From Kiloniella majae (GTDB taxonomy: Bacteria; Pseudomonadota; Alphaproteobacteria; Kiloniellales; Kiloniellaceae), in NCBI RefSeq assembly GCF_002118315.1, contig NZ_MTSZ01000001.1, positions 620,001 through 684,000 on the forward strand: 64,000 nt of DNA. Direction: 5' to 3'. The notes below the pieces were generated by a model. It searched no databases. It saw only the letters and a program-made list of their open reading frames with translations, and was not told where the DNA came from. The position numbers and the translations under genes are program-made. Of this stretch, positions 54,323 through 62,632 are shown one piece after another. Within the stretch, counting starts at the first letter, position 1, and each line of letters starts with the position of its first letter.

Positions 54323-54560
54323 ATGTCCAACACTGCTAAAGTACGAAAAGTAGGGAATTCACTTTCTGTTACCCTAACAGACGCCCTCAAACGGCATCGC
54401 ATCCTGCTTGGTCTTCTTACGTATTAACGGCGAGCCGAGTTTATACCGGAAGCCGAGGGTACGATTAGAGTATTGGACTTACTGACAGATAAAATAACAA
54501 CTGACGATTTTTCTAAATGGCTAAAAAAGTGCAGCATATTGAGAATAAAGAAACAAACCG
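54323..54560 (+). pseudogene. decayed AbrB/MazE-type antitoxin
   Basis: From the ATG at 54323 the frame reads MSNTAKVRKVGNSLSVTLTDAL, the swapped-hairpin DNA-binding motif of AbrB/MazE antitoxins, with a good AAGGACGAG ribosome site. It then departs from the family and stops at 54427. Downstream, antitoxin-like words appear in frame after the stop (FIPEAEGTIRVLDLL) and in another frame (LRINGEPSLYR), suggesting one or more indels in the middle. No toxin gene follows; the next gene is the ZntB-like transporter at 54712. Confidence 0.65.
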
Positions 54561-54711
54561 CCCCAGCCGATCAACATTGATGAATAATCTTCATACAATT
54601 ACGATCCTGAGTGTCAATATCCGTTTATGGGTGATATCAAATCAATATTTTTGACATGCTCCCACGAAAGAATAACTCGACAAATAACGAACCCGAGTAT
54701 GAGGCAACGAC

Positions 54712-55686
54712 ATGAACGAACATATCCTGATGTCTTATGATTTTGACGGACAAGGTGGTGGCCAGGAAATCGTCGATACAGATGCCATCAGCCAAAAGAT
54801 AAAAGATGACAAATTTGCCTGGATACATCTCGATCTAAACCATCCCGACACACAAGACTGGTTGGAAAAAGAGATCTCTTATCTCGATCCCTTCATTGTC
54901 GATAGTCTTACCGCGGAAGAAACCCGCCCTCGCATCACTGAAATTGGTGATGGCGCACTCGTTATCCTGCGCGGAGTTAATCTTCACGAAGGGGCTGATC
55001 CCACAGACATGATTTCCATTCGTCTGTGGATAGACCAACACCGGGTCATCAGTGCCCAAAAGCGCCAACTCAAAGCTGTTTATGATATTGCCAACAAGCT
55101 CAAAATTGGCAAAGGCCCTAGAGATGCCGGACACTTCGTGGCTCTTTTGATTTCCCATCTGTCCGAGCGCATGGAATCTGTGCTCATTGACCTGAATGAA
55201 CAGGTGGATCAACAAGAAGAAGCCGTCATGGAGCAAGCGGATAAATCGCTGCGGGAAACGGTGGCAAACATCCGAAAACAGGTCATCATTCTCCGGCGCT
55301 ATATTTCTCCACAACGGGACGCCATATCTCAACTAAAGGTGGCAGAGCTTGATTGGCTCAGTAATCAGGATAAACGCCTGATGCAAGAAAGCTTTAACCA
55401 GGTTACGCGTTTTGTCGAAGATCTAGATGCTCTGCGTGAGAGAACCCAGGTTATCAAGGACGAACTGGTCAATATCCTGTCAGATAAACTGAATAAAAAT
55501 ATGTATACCATATCGGTCATCGCAGCGATCTTTATGCCACTTGGCTTCCTGACCGGATTACTTGGCATTAATGTTGGGGGCATACCCGGCAGTAGCAGTG
55601 ACAGTGCTTTTTGGGTATTCTCTGGCTTACTCGTCCTTGTGGTTGCCATCCAGATTTATATCTTCAAAAAATTCAAATGGTTCTAG
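54712..55686 (+). CDS. ZntB/CorA family divalent-cation transporter
   Basis: Predicted 324-residue CorA-fold transporter: large cytosolic N-terminal domain (about 1-260, ending in the long coiled helix KVAELDWLSNQDKRLMQESFNQVTRFVEDLDALRER), then two membrane helices with the pore motif GINVGGIPG (about 285-293) between them. A Gly-Ile-Asn loop is typical of ZntB zinc transporters rather than the Gly-Met-Asn of Mg2+ CorA. It acts in the inner membrane as a pentamer. Confidence 0.9.
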   Translation: MNEHILMSYDFDGQGGGQEIVDTDAISQKIKDDKFAWIHLDLNHPDTQDWLEKEISYLDPFIVDSLTAEETRPRITEIGDGALVILRGVNLHEGADPTDMISIRLWIDQHRVISAQKRQLKAVYDIANKLKIGKGPRDAGHFVALLISHLSERMESVLIDLNEQVDQQEEAVMEQADKSLRETVANIRKQVIILRRYISPQRDAISQLKVAELDWLSNQDKRLMQESFNQVTRFVEDLDALRERTQVIKDELVNILSDKLNKNMYTISVIAAIFMPLGFLTGLLGINVGGIPGSSSDSAFWVFSGLLVLVVAIQIYIFKKFKWF

Positions 55687-55870
55687 ATATAACAAATCGT
55701 TAGTTATCTTAGGCCTGCAGGCAAATAATGTGTGAGTGAAATTCAATTATTGGAGAAATGCAACTGACTGGGCGAAAGCTTTTTTCATTAAGAAAGTAAT
55801 AAGACACTGGAATTACACTACCATAGATAATATCATACAATAATCATTCACTCCTTATAGAGGCTAAAGC

Positions 55871-56377
55871 GTGGGTTACGAACTGGATTTTAAAAACCTT
55901 GAATGCTGCATTGTCGACGATGAACCCTTTATCCAACGCATAGTTAAATCAATTCTCACATCTTTGGGGGTAAGAGACATCCGCATGGCTGGCGATGGTG
56001 CCGCCGGCTACAAGCTACTACAACGAAAACCCGCGGATCTTATTTTCATCGACTGGACCATGAAGCCTATTTCAGGCATCGACCTTGTCAAAAAAATCCG
56101 TGCATCCGATCAGAAAGAGATCGCAGAAATTCCCATTATCATGCTAACCGCCCACTCGGAACGTGAATACGTCGAACAAGCTGTCCTGGCCGGAGCAAAC
56201 GATTATCTGGTAAAGCCGGTATCCCCCAAACTTTTACGTCAACGCATCGAAGGTATATTTAAAACCCGCCTTCCCCTCAGCGAAGAAACCAGAAGGACAA
56301 AACCGAACAGGATTGTTCCGCCTTCGTCTAAGAAGGAAGATGATGATTTTCTGGAAATTTCAATTGAAGACGATTAA
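55871..56377 (+). CDS. CheY-like response regulator, GTG start
   Basis: Predicted 168-residue receiver-domain protein. The acidic pair is in CIVDDEPFIQ (about 14-18), the phospho-acceptor Asp in DLIFIDWTMKPISG (about 60), and the conserved Lys in NDYLVKPVSP (about 112). An acidic 45-residue tail follows the domain with no DNA-binding motif. It starts at GTG 55871. No histidine kinase is adjacent; the partner is unknown. Confidence 0.92.
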   Translation: MGYELDFKNLECCIVDDEPFIQRIVKSILTSLGVRDIRMAGDGAAGYKLLQRKPADLIFIDWTMKPISGIDLVKKIRASDQKEIAEIPIIMLTAHSEREYVEQAVLAGANDYLVKPVSPKLLRQRIEGIFKTRLPLSEETRRTKPNRIVPPSSKKEDDDFLEISIEDD

Positions 56378-56400
56378 GAGGAGGCCAAGCCTCCTCTTTT
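56376..56400 (+). terminator. rho-independent terminator
   Basis: AAGAGGAGGC-CAA-GCCTCCTCTT followed by TT, overlapping the end of the response regulator's stop codon. Confidence 0.9.
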
Positions 56401-56462
56401 AATACGTACCAAATAGTAAGAAAACGTTGATCCATTACAAGATCAACTACTAGGCCACATCC

Positions 56463-56906
56463 TCATTCAGCCATGCCGACGGATTTAAGAAATTCGTATT
56501 CCGTCATGCGGGGATGGTCACCGGCAAAGTTATAGCCTGCGGGCTTGCTGTCGACGTAAATTTCACTGGTAAGTGAAAAGTCATCATTTTTATCAAAGGC
56601 CCCCGCCCATACAACGGTCATGCTGCGATCACGCAGGCGATAAAACAGATGTGTTCCGCAGTTTTGGCAAAATCCTCGCTCAGCCCAATCAGAAGACACG
56701 TATGACTTCACATTATCTTCGTTTTCGAATTCCATGCCTTCGACATGAATTCCCATAGTTGGCCCGCCTGACCATTTCCGGCAAGTCCCGCAATGACATA
56801 CACCATGGTCACCACCAACACCCGTCGCTGTGAATTTCACAGATCCGCACAGGCATCCACCTGTCATCGCCTGGCCATTTCCATTTACTGTATCAGTTTC
56901 TGGCAT
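56463..56906 (-). CDS. GFA family (glutathione-dependent formaldehyde-activating-like) protein
   Basis: Predicted 147-residue zinc protein with the GFA/CENP-V pattern of cysteines: GGCLCGSV, VCHCGTCRKWSG, FCQNCGTHLFYRL. Most GFA-fold proteins are of unknown substrate; the original member aids formaldehyde-glutathione adduct formation. The start is the ATG at 56906 (MPETDTV), preceded by GAGGGGATAAAA; an upstream ATG adds 11 non-family residues. Confidence 0.88.
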   Translation of the reverse strand: MPETDTVNGNGQAMTGGCLCGSVKFTATGVGGDHGVCHCGTCRKWSGGPTMGIHVEGMEFENEDNVKSYVSSDWAERGFCQNCGTHLFYRLRDRSMTVVWAGAFDKNDDFSLTSEIYVDSKPAGYNFAGDHPRMTEYEFLKSVGMAE

Positions 56907-57215
56907 ATTTTTATCCCCTCTAGGTTCAGATAGAAGCAATACTTGCGATGGTTTCCCCGGGATGGCTTCCTCGGCTCGCAGGCAATCACTTCAAATGTTA
57001 TCTATAACATAAAGCAGATCATACATACCCCCTACTGACACCATTATGTCAGTAGGTTTTCTATTTAAAATATTCCCTTCGCGCAGGACTTTAGCTATGG
57101 TGCATAACATCAAAACAACCTGTTCCAGACATCATCTAAAAACACCCGACAAGACACAGGGCGAAAACACAGACAGAAATGTTTGGCGCAGCAGCAAGTT
57201 TATTGGGGGATCACA

Positions 57216-58043
57216 GTGACCAAAAGTTCTTTACTACATGCAGGTTTGATTCTTTGCACTCTTACTCTCACCCCCATAGCGGTATCTGAAAGTAATGCAG
57301 ATGAATATAGCGATGCCGTTATTGCCTATGCGAAAGGTGATTATCAAACAGCGCTGAAGCTTTATGAATCTATTGCTGCAAATAAAGATCCTCTGTCCGC
57401 AGCAAAAGCCCAATACAGCATTGGACGCCTCTATTTACACGGACAGGGCGTTGAGAAAAATCTGGAAGAAGCTTTTGGCTGGACCCTAAAAGCCGCCAGA
57501 AACGAATATGCCCTTGCTCAGGACACAGTGGGCAATATGTACGCCCGGGGTATTGGCCGTCCAATGGATGGTGAAGAAGCCTATAAATGGTTTTTAAAGG
57601 CTGCCGAACAAGGTTATGCAAAGTCCCAATACAAACTTGGCTTTATGTATGCTGACGGCCTCGTTGTGCAGCAGGACCTAACCGCAGCTTATGAATGGTT
57701 CAAAAAATCTGCACGTCAAGGTTTTGCCGAAGCCATGTACAGTCTGGCTGTTGCCTATGACAACGGACAAGGCGTCAAATCAGATCCAGCCAAGGCAGCC
57801 AGGTGGTACCAAGAAGCCGCTCATAAGAACATTGCTGACGCCCAATATGAACTCAGCGTTCTGTTGCGCAAAGGACGCGGCCTTGAGCAAAATATTGTTG
57901 ATGCTTATAGCTGGGCTGAAATTGCGGGGCAAAACGGTGCCGATGGCAGTGCAGAACTCAAAGAAGAGTTGGCTAAGAAGATGACGTCAACGCAAATTTC
58001 CGATGCAGAAAGCAAAGCTCTTGAATGGATTGCCAGTCACTAG
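57216..58043 (+). CDS. exported Sel1-repeat protein, GTG start
   Basis: Predicted 275-residue protein with a signal peptide (about 1-28, hydrophobic LLHAGLILCTLTLTPIAVSESNA) and about five to six Sel1/TPR-like repeats (AAKAQYSIGRLYLHGQGV, EAYKWFLKAAEQGYAKSQYKLGFMYADGL, AARWYQEAAHKNIADAQYELSVLLRKGRG). Sel1 proteins act as protein-interaction scaffolds. The start is the GTG at 57216 after GGGGGATCACA rather than TTG at 57183. A similar protein lies at 61703. Confidence 0.87.
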   Translation: MTKSSLLHAGLILCTLTLTPIAVSESNADEYSDAVIAYAKGDYQTALKLYESIAANKDPLSAAKAQYSIGRLYLHGQGVEKNLEEAFGWTLKAARNEYALAQDTVGNMYARGIGRPMDGEEAYKWFLKAAEQGYAKSQYKLGFMYADGLVVQQDLTAAYEWFKKSARQGFAEAMYSLAVAYDNGQGVKSDPAKAARWYQEAAHKNIADAQYELSVLLRKGRGLEQNIVDAYSWAEIAGQNGADGSAELKEELAKKMTSTQISDAESKALEWIASH

Positions 58044-58330
58044 CAACGACCACTCAAATATAAGTGGTATTAAGGACAAGAAAGAGAAGAAGTACGATAA
58101 TACCCCTGTCCATACCTTCAAATAAACCACACATATAGACAAAATATATGGAATATTTAAGGATTTCAGCCCCGAAAAAGACCGAGTCCACATAAATTCC
58201 AAATGTTTATTTCACATGGAATTGTTGTAATAACAACTTTGGATATAATATAACTGGTATTATATTTTTAAAATTACACATATAAATCAATGCAATACAT
58301 AAAATCACACACCCTCTATAAGTGTAGAGA

Positions 58331-58455
58331 TTTTTTCACGCTTTTTTCACTCCACATATTTCCAAAAAACGTGTTCAATACTCCCACGCAAGCAACTTAT
58401 CCCGATTTCTGAAGCGCTCGCACTGCGCACCATCTTAATCAGAAATCGGGATTTG
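58331..58455 (+). ncRNA. RNA-like element 1
   Basis: Starts with TTTTTTCACGC-TTTTTTCACTC, an AATACT -10-like box at 58377-58382 and the word GCAAGCAACTT (58388-58398), then a perfect 14-bp stem (ATCCCGATTTCTGA at 58399-58412 with TCAGAAATCGGGAT at 58439-58452). Inside is a small GCGC/GCGC stem (58414-58417, 58425-58428). It is probably transcribed on the + strand from about 58388. See element 2; the leader is shared but the stem sequence is not. Confidence 0.5.
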
Positions 58456-58697
58456 CTTATTTCCCGAAGAATAGAGTAATCCAAGCTACTGCCATCTTTT
58501 GAGCAGGTTGCCTTAGATATCTTTTATAGCTTCTTTAAAAATTTCATTCCGATTAATTTATAGTCGCACCCGTTTGCGATTAATTCTGCTATTATTAGCT
58601 TCTGGTATTATGAATTTAGCACCTTTGCTTTTCATAACTTTCAAGAAATGAGTGACTGAATCGCATAAATATCCCTCATATACGCGATTGAACTTTT

Positions 58698-58725
58698 TAC
58701 CGTGAATTGTTTTTCACGGTCTTTT
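58698..58725 (+). terminator. terminator-like hairpin between the RNA elements
   Basis: ACCGTGAA-TTGTTT-TTCACGGT followed by CTTTT. It may end a transcript from element 1; it also forms part of element 2's upstream motif. Confidence 0.5.
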
Positions 58726-58830
58726 CACTCACACTTTAGGTCGAAATTAGGTTTATATACTCATGCAAGCAACTTCCCCCGAACTGACAAAGCGTTCCTT
58801 TTGCACCACGCGATGTCAGTTCGGGGGTCG
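58708..58830 (+). ncRNA. RNA-like element 2
   Basis: A second copy about 375 bases downstream: TTTTTCACGG-TCTTTTCACTC, a TATACT box at 58756-58761, the identical GCAAGCAACTT word (58765-58775), then a different perfect 14-bp stem (CCCCCGAACTGACA at 58776-58789 with TGTCAGTTCGGGGG at 58814-58827) and an inner GCGT/ACGC stem (58792-58795, 58808-58811). A preceding terminator-like ACCGTGAA...TTCACGGT hairpin overlaps its upstream motif. Confidence 0.5.
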
Positions 58831-59121
58831 TATTAAGTTATATACTTAACTTGGTTTTACTCTGCCTGTTATATTTTGGCTTTGCTTGCTGTTTTATTTT
58901 GGTCACTTCCTGAGTGACCCATTTCAGTACGATTTATTTCAGTACATAGCCGATATTATTTTATCGGCACACCCTGAACTAGCCTTACCCGGCCGGCAAT
59001 TTATTTGCCTGCTTTTTGACTCTTGTTGACTTTGTTAGGGGGACAAATTCAGCAAGGGTCATTTTTTTATGTTTTAATCAAAACCTATATTCAGCAGGGC
59101 TTTAACCTCAAACGATTTCAT

Positions 59122-59157
59122 AAAAAAGCCTGAGATTTATTTATCTCAGGCTTTTTT
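59122..59157 (-). terminator. bidirectional rho-independent terminator
   Basis: AAAAAAGCCTGAGAT-N6-ATCTCAGGCTTTTTT, perfect 15-bp stem with six-base A and T flanks, 23 bases beyond the stop of the siderophore-interacting protein gene. Confidence 0.92.
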
Positions 59158-59179
59158 AATTCTCTGCTGTAGAAAAAGA

Positions 59180-59959
59180 CTAGGCCGCGGCCATGCGTTT
59201 TTGGATTTGGTGCGCATCCTCTTCCAAACCAATTTTCCAATAGGCCGATACATAGGTATCTTCCTTTGGAATTCCGCGTTCTTGGTAAAGGTGCGTGCGC
59301 AGTTCTTTCACCACGCCGGACTCACCGGCAACAAAAACGCTTGGGTACCCGGGACGCCACCGCATCTTTCTGATGAAATCACTTTGCTGGTAACTTCTTT
59401 GTTTCGGGTTCTCATGGACCAGCCAGTGAATGTCTATACCAACAGGCGCATCTATAATTTGCTGATCATCTTCCGACGTGACCTCAAAAACAGCAGTCCC
59501 CACAGCATCTTTTGGCAGCTCTTCCAAGGCCGCAGCCGCAGCCGGGATTGCTGTCATGTCGGCAGCAAGCAAGAACCAGTCAGCATCAAGGTAAGTCATC
59601 TTCTTAGGGCCAGGGCCAAAGAGCCCGATATAATCTCCTGGTAAAGCAGCTTGTGCCCAATTACTCGCAGGCCCACCATCGCCATGAATGGCAAAGTCAA
59701 TATCAAGCTCATTCTCATCGGCTCGATGATGACGTATCGTATAGGTTCGCATTACCGGACGCAGACCATCTACAATCTCTGCAACGAATTCGGCTGGGTC
59801 AATATCTCCCTGCGGGATCAAGACCTTCACATGCGCGCCTTCCTGATTTTCAGGAAACCCATGTAGGCCAACTCCACTAAATGTCACGCGTAACATATGT
59901 GGCGTAAGCTGTTCCTTACGAACAACAGTTAAAATTCTCGGCGGTTTACGCTTACTCAT
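59180..59959 (-). CDS. siderophore-interacting protein (ferric-siderophore reductase)
   Basis: Predicted 259-residue cytosolic flavoprotein of the SIP family (ViuB/YqjH type), which reduces Fe(III)-siderophores with NAD(P)H to release iron. The FAD-binding motif is RTYTIRHHR (about 71-79), and the NAD(P)-binding half begins DADWFLLAADMTAIPAAAAALEEL. The C-terminal SAYWKIGLEEDAH is family-typical. A Fur-like palindrome lies 171 bases upstream. No siderophore biosynthesis or uptake genes are present in the window. Confidence 0.93.
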   Translation of the reverse strand: MSKRKPPRILTVVRKEQLTPHMLRVTFSGVGLHGFPENQEGAHVKVLIPQGDIDPAEFVAEIVDGLRPVMRTYTIRHHRADENELDIDFAIHGDGGPASNWAQAALPGDYIGLFGPGPKKMTYLDADWFLLAADMTAIPAAAAALEELPKDAVGTAVFEVTSEDDQQIIDAPVGIDIHWLVHENPKQRSYQQSDFIRKMRWRPGYPSVFVAGESGVVKELRTHLYQERGIPKEDTYVSAYWKIGLEEDAHQIQKRMAAA

Positions 59960-60129
59960 TTAATCCCCCATTCGGCCTCTATTTGGCCCCTATTCGACAA
60001 GGTGAGTATATGACCATCAATTCCATTCATTGATTGCTGGCCAATGTCGAGGCGTTGCGAGCGACCTAAGTGTCATTACCAGCGCGGGTATATCTACAGG
60101 GAATATAAGACGTAATTATGACAATGCAA

Positions 60130-60144
60130 TGAGAATGATTCTCA
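60130..60144 (-). promoter_or_regulatory. Fur-like box upstream of the siderophore-interacting protein
   Basis: TGAGAAT-G-ATTCTCA, a perfect 7-1-7 palindrome within AATGAGAATGATTCTCAAC, matching the core of bacterial Fur/iron boxes. It is the only such match noticed in the window. It implies iron-repressed transcription of the gene at 59180. Confidence 0.7.
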
Positions 60145-60334
60145 ACAAAAGAAAAAGTACCGTAACTTATTAATTTTAAAGTAAATATTTTTTCTCTTAC
60201 TTCACCAATTTTTTTGAACCATTCAAGACCGTCTAGTTAGAACCTTGCTGATATTTTCTATAATTCAAATAAAAAAATCGCCCTATACGTGTAATACAAT
60301 ATTCAATAAACGCCTGTCTAATACAGGCCTTAAA

Positions 60335-60868
60335 TTACAGGCACTTATACATATACGTCGTCGAATCCAAGCGATCGGGATTGTGCGTGTCCCGGCAAAA
60401 ACCAGGAATGATCCCCGCCGTCTCATAACCTAACTTATGATAAAGCGGCTCTGCCTTGTCACCCGTTCTTGTATCCAGAGTAACCAAGGTTCTCTGGTAT
60501 TTTTGCGCCTGCCTTTCCAGTTCGATCATCAAGGATTTTGCGATACCTCGTTTACGAAAAAGCGGTGATACCAAGAGCTTTGAAACATCAGCTCGATGCA
60601 TTTGATTAGGCATTGTTGCCAAACACAATTGCACAGTACCAACAATCTGCTCTTCAAGCGTATAGACCATAAGAACAGCCTGTTCATTTACAACCAAAGG
60701 GCGGACCTTTTCGCGCCAGAAACTTAAGCTATCGTCTTGTGAAAAGGGCATAACAAACCCCACACTGGCCCCATCCTGAACACAGGCAACAAGCAACGAA
60801 GCCAAGTCCTCTATGTTTTTGTCAAAACTTTCGATGCCGAAACATCGAATATTCCCCTGTTCGCCCAT
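60335..60868 (-). CDS. GNAT family N-acetyltransferase
   Basis: Predicted 177-residue acetyltransferase (178 from the GTG at 60871). Motif A is KLLVSPLFRKRGIAKSLMIELERQAQKYQ (about 95-123), and the C-terminal half has YHKLGYETAGIIPGFCRDT. Ribosome site AGGTGAG. It lies 80 bases downstream of an XRE-cupin regulator on the same strand, a common pairing with a small-molecule-modifying enzyme. Confidence 0.88.
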   Translation of the reverse strand: MGEQGNIRCFGIESFDKNIEDLASLLVACVQDGASVGFVMPFSQDDSLSFWREKVRPLVVNEQAVLMVYTLEEQIVGTVQLCLATMPNQMHRADVSKLLVSPLFRKRGIAKSLMIELERQAQKYQRTLVTLDTRTGDKAEPLYHKLGYETAGIIPGFCRDTHNPDRLDSTTYMYKCL

Positions 60869-60951
60869 CACTCAAAACTCACCTAAATATTTTTCTGAAC
60901 AATTCCCAAGAGAACCTCGCAAAAGGCCTCTCGAGAAAACTCTCTCCACCC

Positions 60952-61533
60952 TCACAGCACAACAAGCGTATATAAAGCCCCACGGTCTTTATCAGCCCTG
61001 AAGCAATTAGCACCCTGCAGCTTGTAGCGTAAACAGTCACCGGGCTGTAACAGGTAGGACTGCGCGTCAATTGTTATTTCCAGCCCCCCTTCCCTCAGCA
61101 ATAAATGATGCTCCAACCCATCTTTAGGCCAATTGTTTTTAGAAAAGCCCGAATAGGTGATTTCAGTGCCGGGATTTAATCGGCATTCAAGAATTTCACA
61201 ATTCAGACTTTCAGAGGGTGGTGAAACAGATCGACGCTCAAAGCCTGTTTTTGTGTCGTTCCAGATTGCCTGATTATTCCGGCGAACCAACGGAGAATAA
61301 TTTTCCTCCACCATGGCCATTAAACGCGACATCGTCATTCCATAGGCCGCACATAACCTCCCTAATACAGCTGTGGTTGGACTGACTTCTCCCTTTTCCA
61401 TGCGAGAGAGGGTTGCACGGCTAACATCAGTACGCTCAGCAAGTTCATCAAGTGCCCACCCCCGTTCACCACGTAAGATTTTTAAACGCTCAGCAAGACG
61501 TTTGTCTTGATTATTATCATTAAATTTTCCCAT
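60952..61533 (-). CDS. XRE family regulator with C-terminal cupin
   Basis: Predicted 193-residue regulator: an N-terminal lambda-repressor-type helix-turn-helix (about 12-68: LAERLKILRGERGWALDELAERTDVSRATLSRMEKGEVSPTTAVLGRLCAAYGM) joined to a cupin_2 domain (about 112-190: HHLLLREGGLEITIDAQSYLLQPGDCLRY). The cupin probably senses a small metabolite. A GAGAA-ATA-TTCTC palindrome overlaps its promoter. It likely controls itself and the acetyltransferase downstream. Confidence 0.92.
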   Translation of the reverse strand: MGKFNDNNQDKRLAERLKILRGERGWALDELAERTDVSRATLSRMEKGEVSPTTAVLGRLCAAYGMTMSRLMAMVEENYSPLVRRNNQAIWNDTKTGFERRSVSPPSESLNCEILECRLNPGTEITYSGFSKNNWPKDGLEHHLLLREGGLEITIDAQSYLLQPGDCLRYKLQGANCFRADKDRGALYTLVVL

Positions 61534-61537
61534 ATAA

Positions 61538-61550
61538 GAGAAATATTCTC
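61538..61550. promoter_or_regulatory. operator of the XRE-cupin regulator
   Basis: Perfect palindrome GAGAA-ATA-TTCTC, five bases before the regulator's start codon, so binding would block its ribosome site or promoter. Probable autoregulation. Confidence 0.55.
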
Positions 61551-61702
61551 ATATTTGATAATTGTCAATATCGTAAAAATTAACGTCATTATGACGGTTT
61601 GTGGTTGAGACAGAGCTCATAAAAGTGAGAAGATATGATAGAAAGATATTGATAGAGTTATCCTGATCAAAACCCGAGCGAATACAACATACAAAGAGAT
61701 CA

Positions 61703-62542
61703 ATGGATTTACGAAAACGAATGACCCCACAATTCAAACTTCGCCTTTCCTTCTACCTCTTTGCGCTATGGGCAATATTTCTTATTACGCCTCAAATATC
61801 AGATGCTGGCGATTATGAAGATGGCATTGCTGCTTACCGGGCCGGGGAATATGGCAAAGCCATCGAATTGTTAAGCAATGCAGGAAATCAGGGAAATGCA
61901 AAGGCCCAGTATTATCTCAGCGTACTTTATGAAGGTGGATCAGGGATAGACAAAGACATGGAAGCATCTCTGAACTGGCTCAAACGCGCCGCAGAGGGTG
62001 GTATGGTCGAGGCTCAGCGCAATCTGGGAGCTTTTTTCCACGATGATATCGACGATCCGGATGACGATATTGATCAGGCGATCTATTGGTATCAACGCGC
62101 AGCAAGCCAGGGAGATCTGACGGGGCAATTACGCCTTGGCATTCTGCTGGATAGAGAGAAAGACACCACCTTTGATCATCGCGAAGCCATCCGTTGGTAT
62201 CTGCTCGCAGCACGACAAGGGGTTGCACAGGCACAGCACAACTTGGGAGTTATGCACAGTCAGGGGCGCGGCACCCCTGTTAATCCGGATAAAGCACTAG
62301 ACTGGTTCTTTAAGGCAGCAAAACAACGTTACACAAATGCGATGGTCGCCATCGGAGAAACATATCTTGCAGGTAAGGGCGTTCCCCAATCAAATGTCGA
62401 GGCCTATAAATGGTTTCAACTCGCCGATATCAATGGTCATGAGACCATCGCCCGGCAAATGAAGGAAATCGCCGCAGACCTGACCAGTGAACAAATCAGA
62501 CAGGCCGAGCATTCTGCAAATGTATGGCTCACAGAAAACTGA
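61703..62542 (+). CDS. exported Sel1-repeat protein
   Basis: Predicted 279-residue protein. A signal peptide follows a basic N-terminus (LRLSFYLFALWAIFLITPQISDA, about 12-34). Five to six Sel1 repeats follow (NAKAQYYLSVLYEGGSGID, LNWLKRAAEGGMVEAQRNLGAFF, IRWYLLAARQGVAQAQHNLGVMHSQGRG), with an acidic DDIDDPDDDID loop. Like the gene at 57216 it starts with AY(R/K)xGxY and ends with a similar EAYKWFQLADINGHETIARQMKEIA segment; the two are diverged relatives. Periplasmic scaffold; partner unknown. Confidence 0.88.
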   Translation: MDLRKRMTPQFKLRLSFYLFALWAIFLITPQISDAGDYEDGIAAYRAGEYGKAIELLSNAGNQGNAKAQYYLSVLYEGGSGIDKDMEASLNWLKRAAEGGMVEAQRNLGAFFHDDIDDPDDDIDQAIYWYQRAASQGDLTGQLRLGILLDREKDTTFDHREAIRWYLLAARQGVAQAQHNLGVMHSQGRGTPVNPDKALDWFFKAAKQRYTNAMVAIGETYLAGKGVPQSNVEAYKWFQLADINGHETIARQMKEIAADLTSEQIRQAEHSANVWLTEN

Positions 62543-62632
62543 GTACAAGCACTTTAAGACTGAGGCAATTCTTGTTTACCTGGCTCTTTCCTGTTTCTGA
62601 ACACAGAAGAAAAATCCTGTGATAGGCAACGA

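Larger units (their letters stand above)
58044..59121. other. 1.1-kb non-coding region holding two RNA-like elements
   Basis: There is no open frame of useful length on either strand between the first Sel1 gene and the siderophore-interacting protein gene. AT-rich, with the two elements at 58.3-58.5 and 58.7-58.8 kb, a small CTCTA...TAGAG hairpin with a T-run at about 58314-58336, and a TCGCA...TGCGA pair at about 58564-58579. The rest is unassigned. Confidence 0.6.

Noticed and set aside
58388-58830. Hairpin elements considered as integron attC sites or a retron non-coding RNA
   Set aside because: No integrase or reverse transcriptase gene is in the window, and the core sites of attC are absent.
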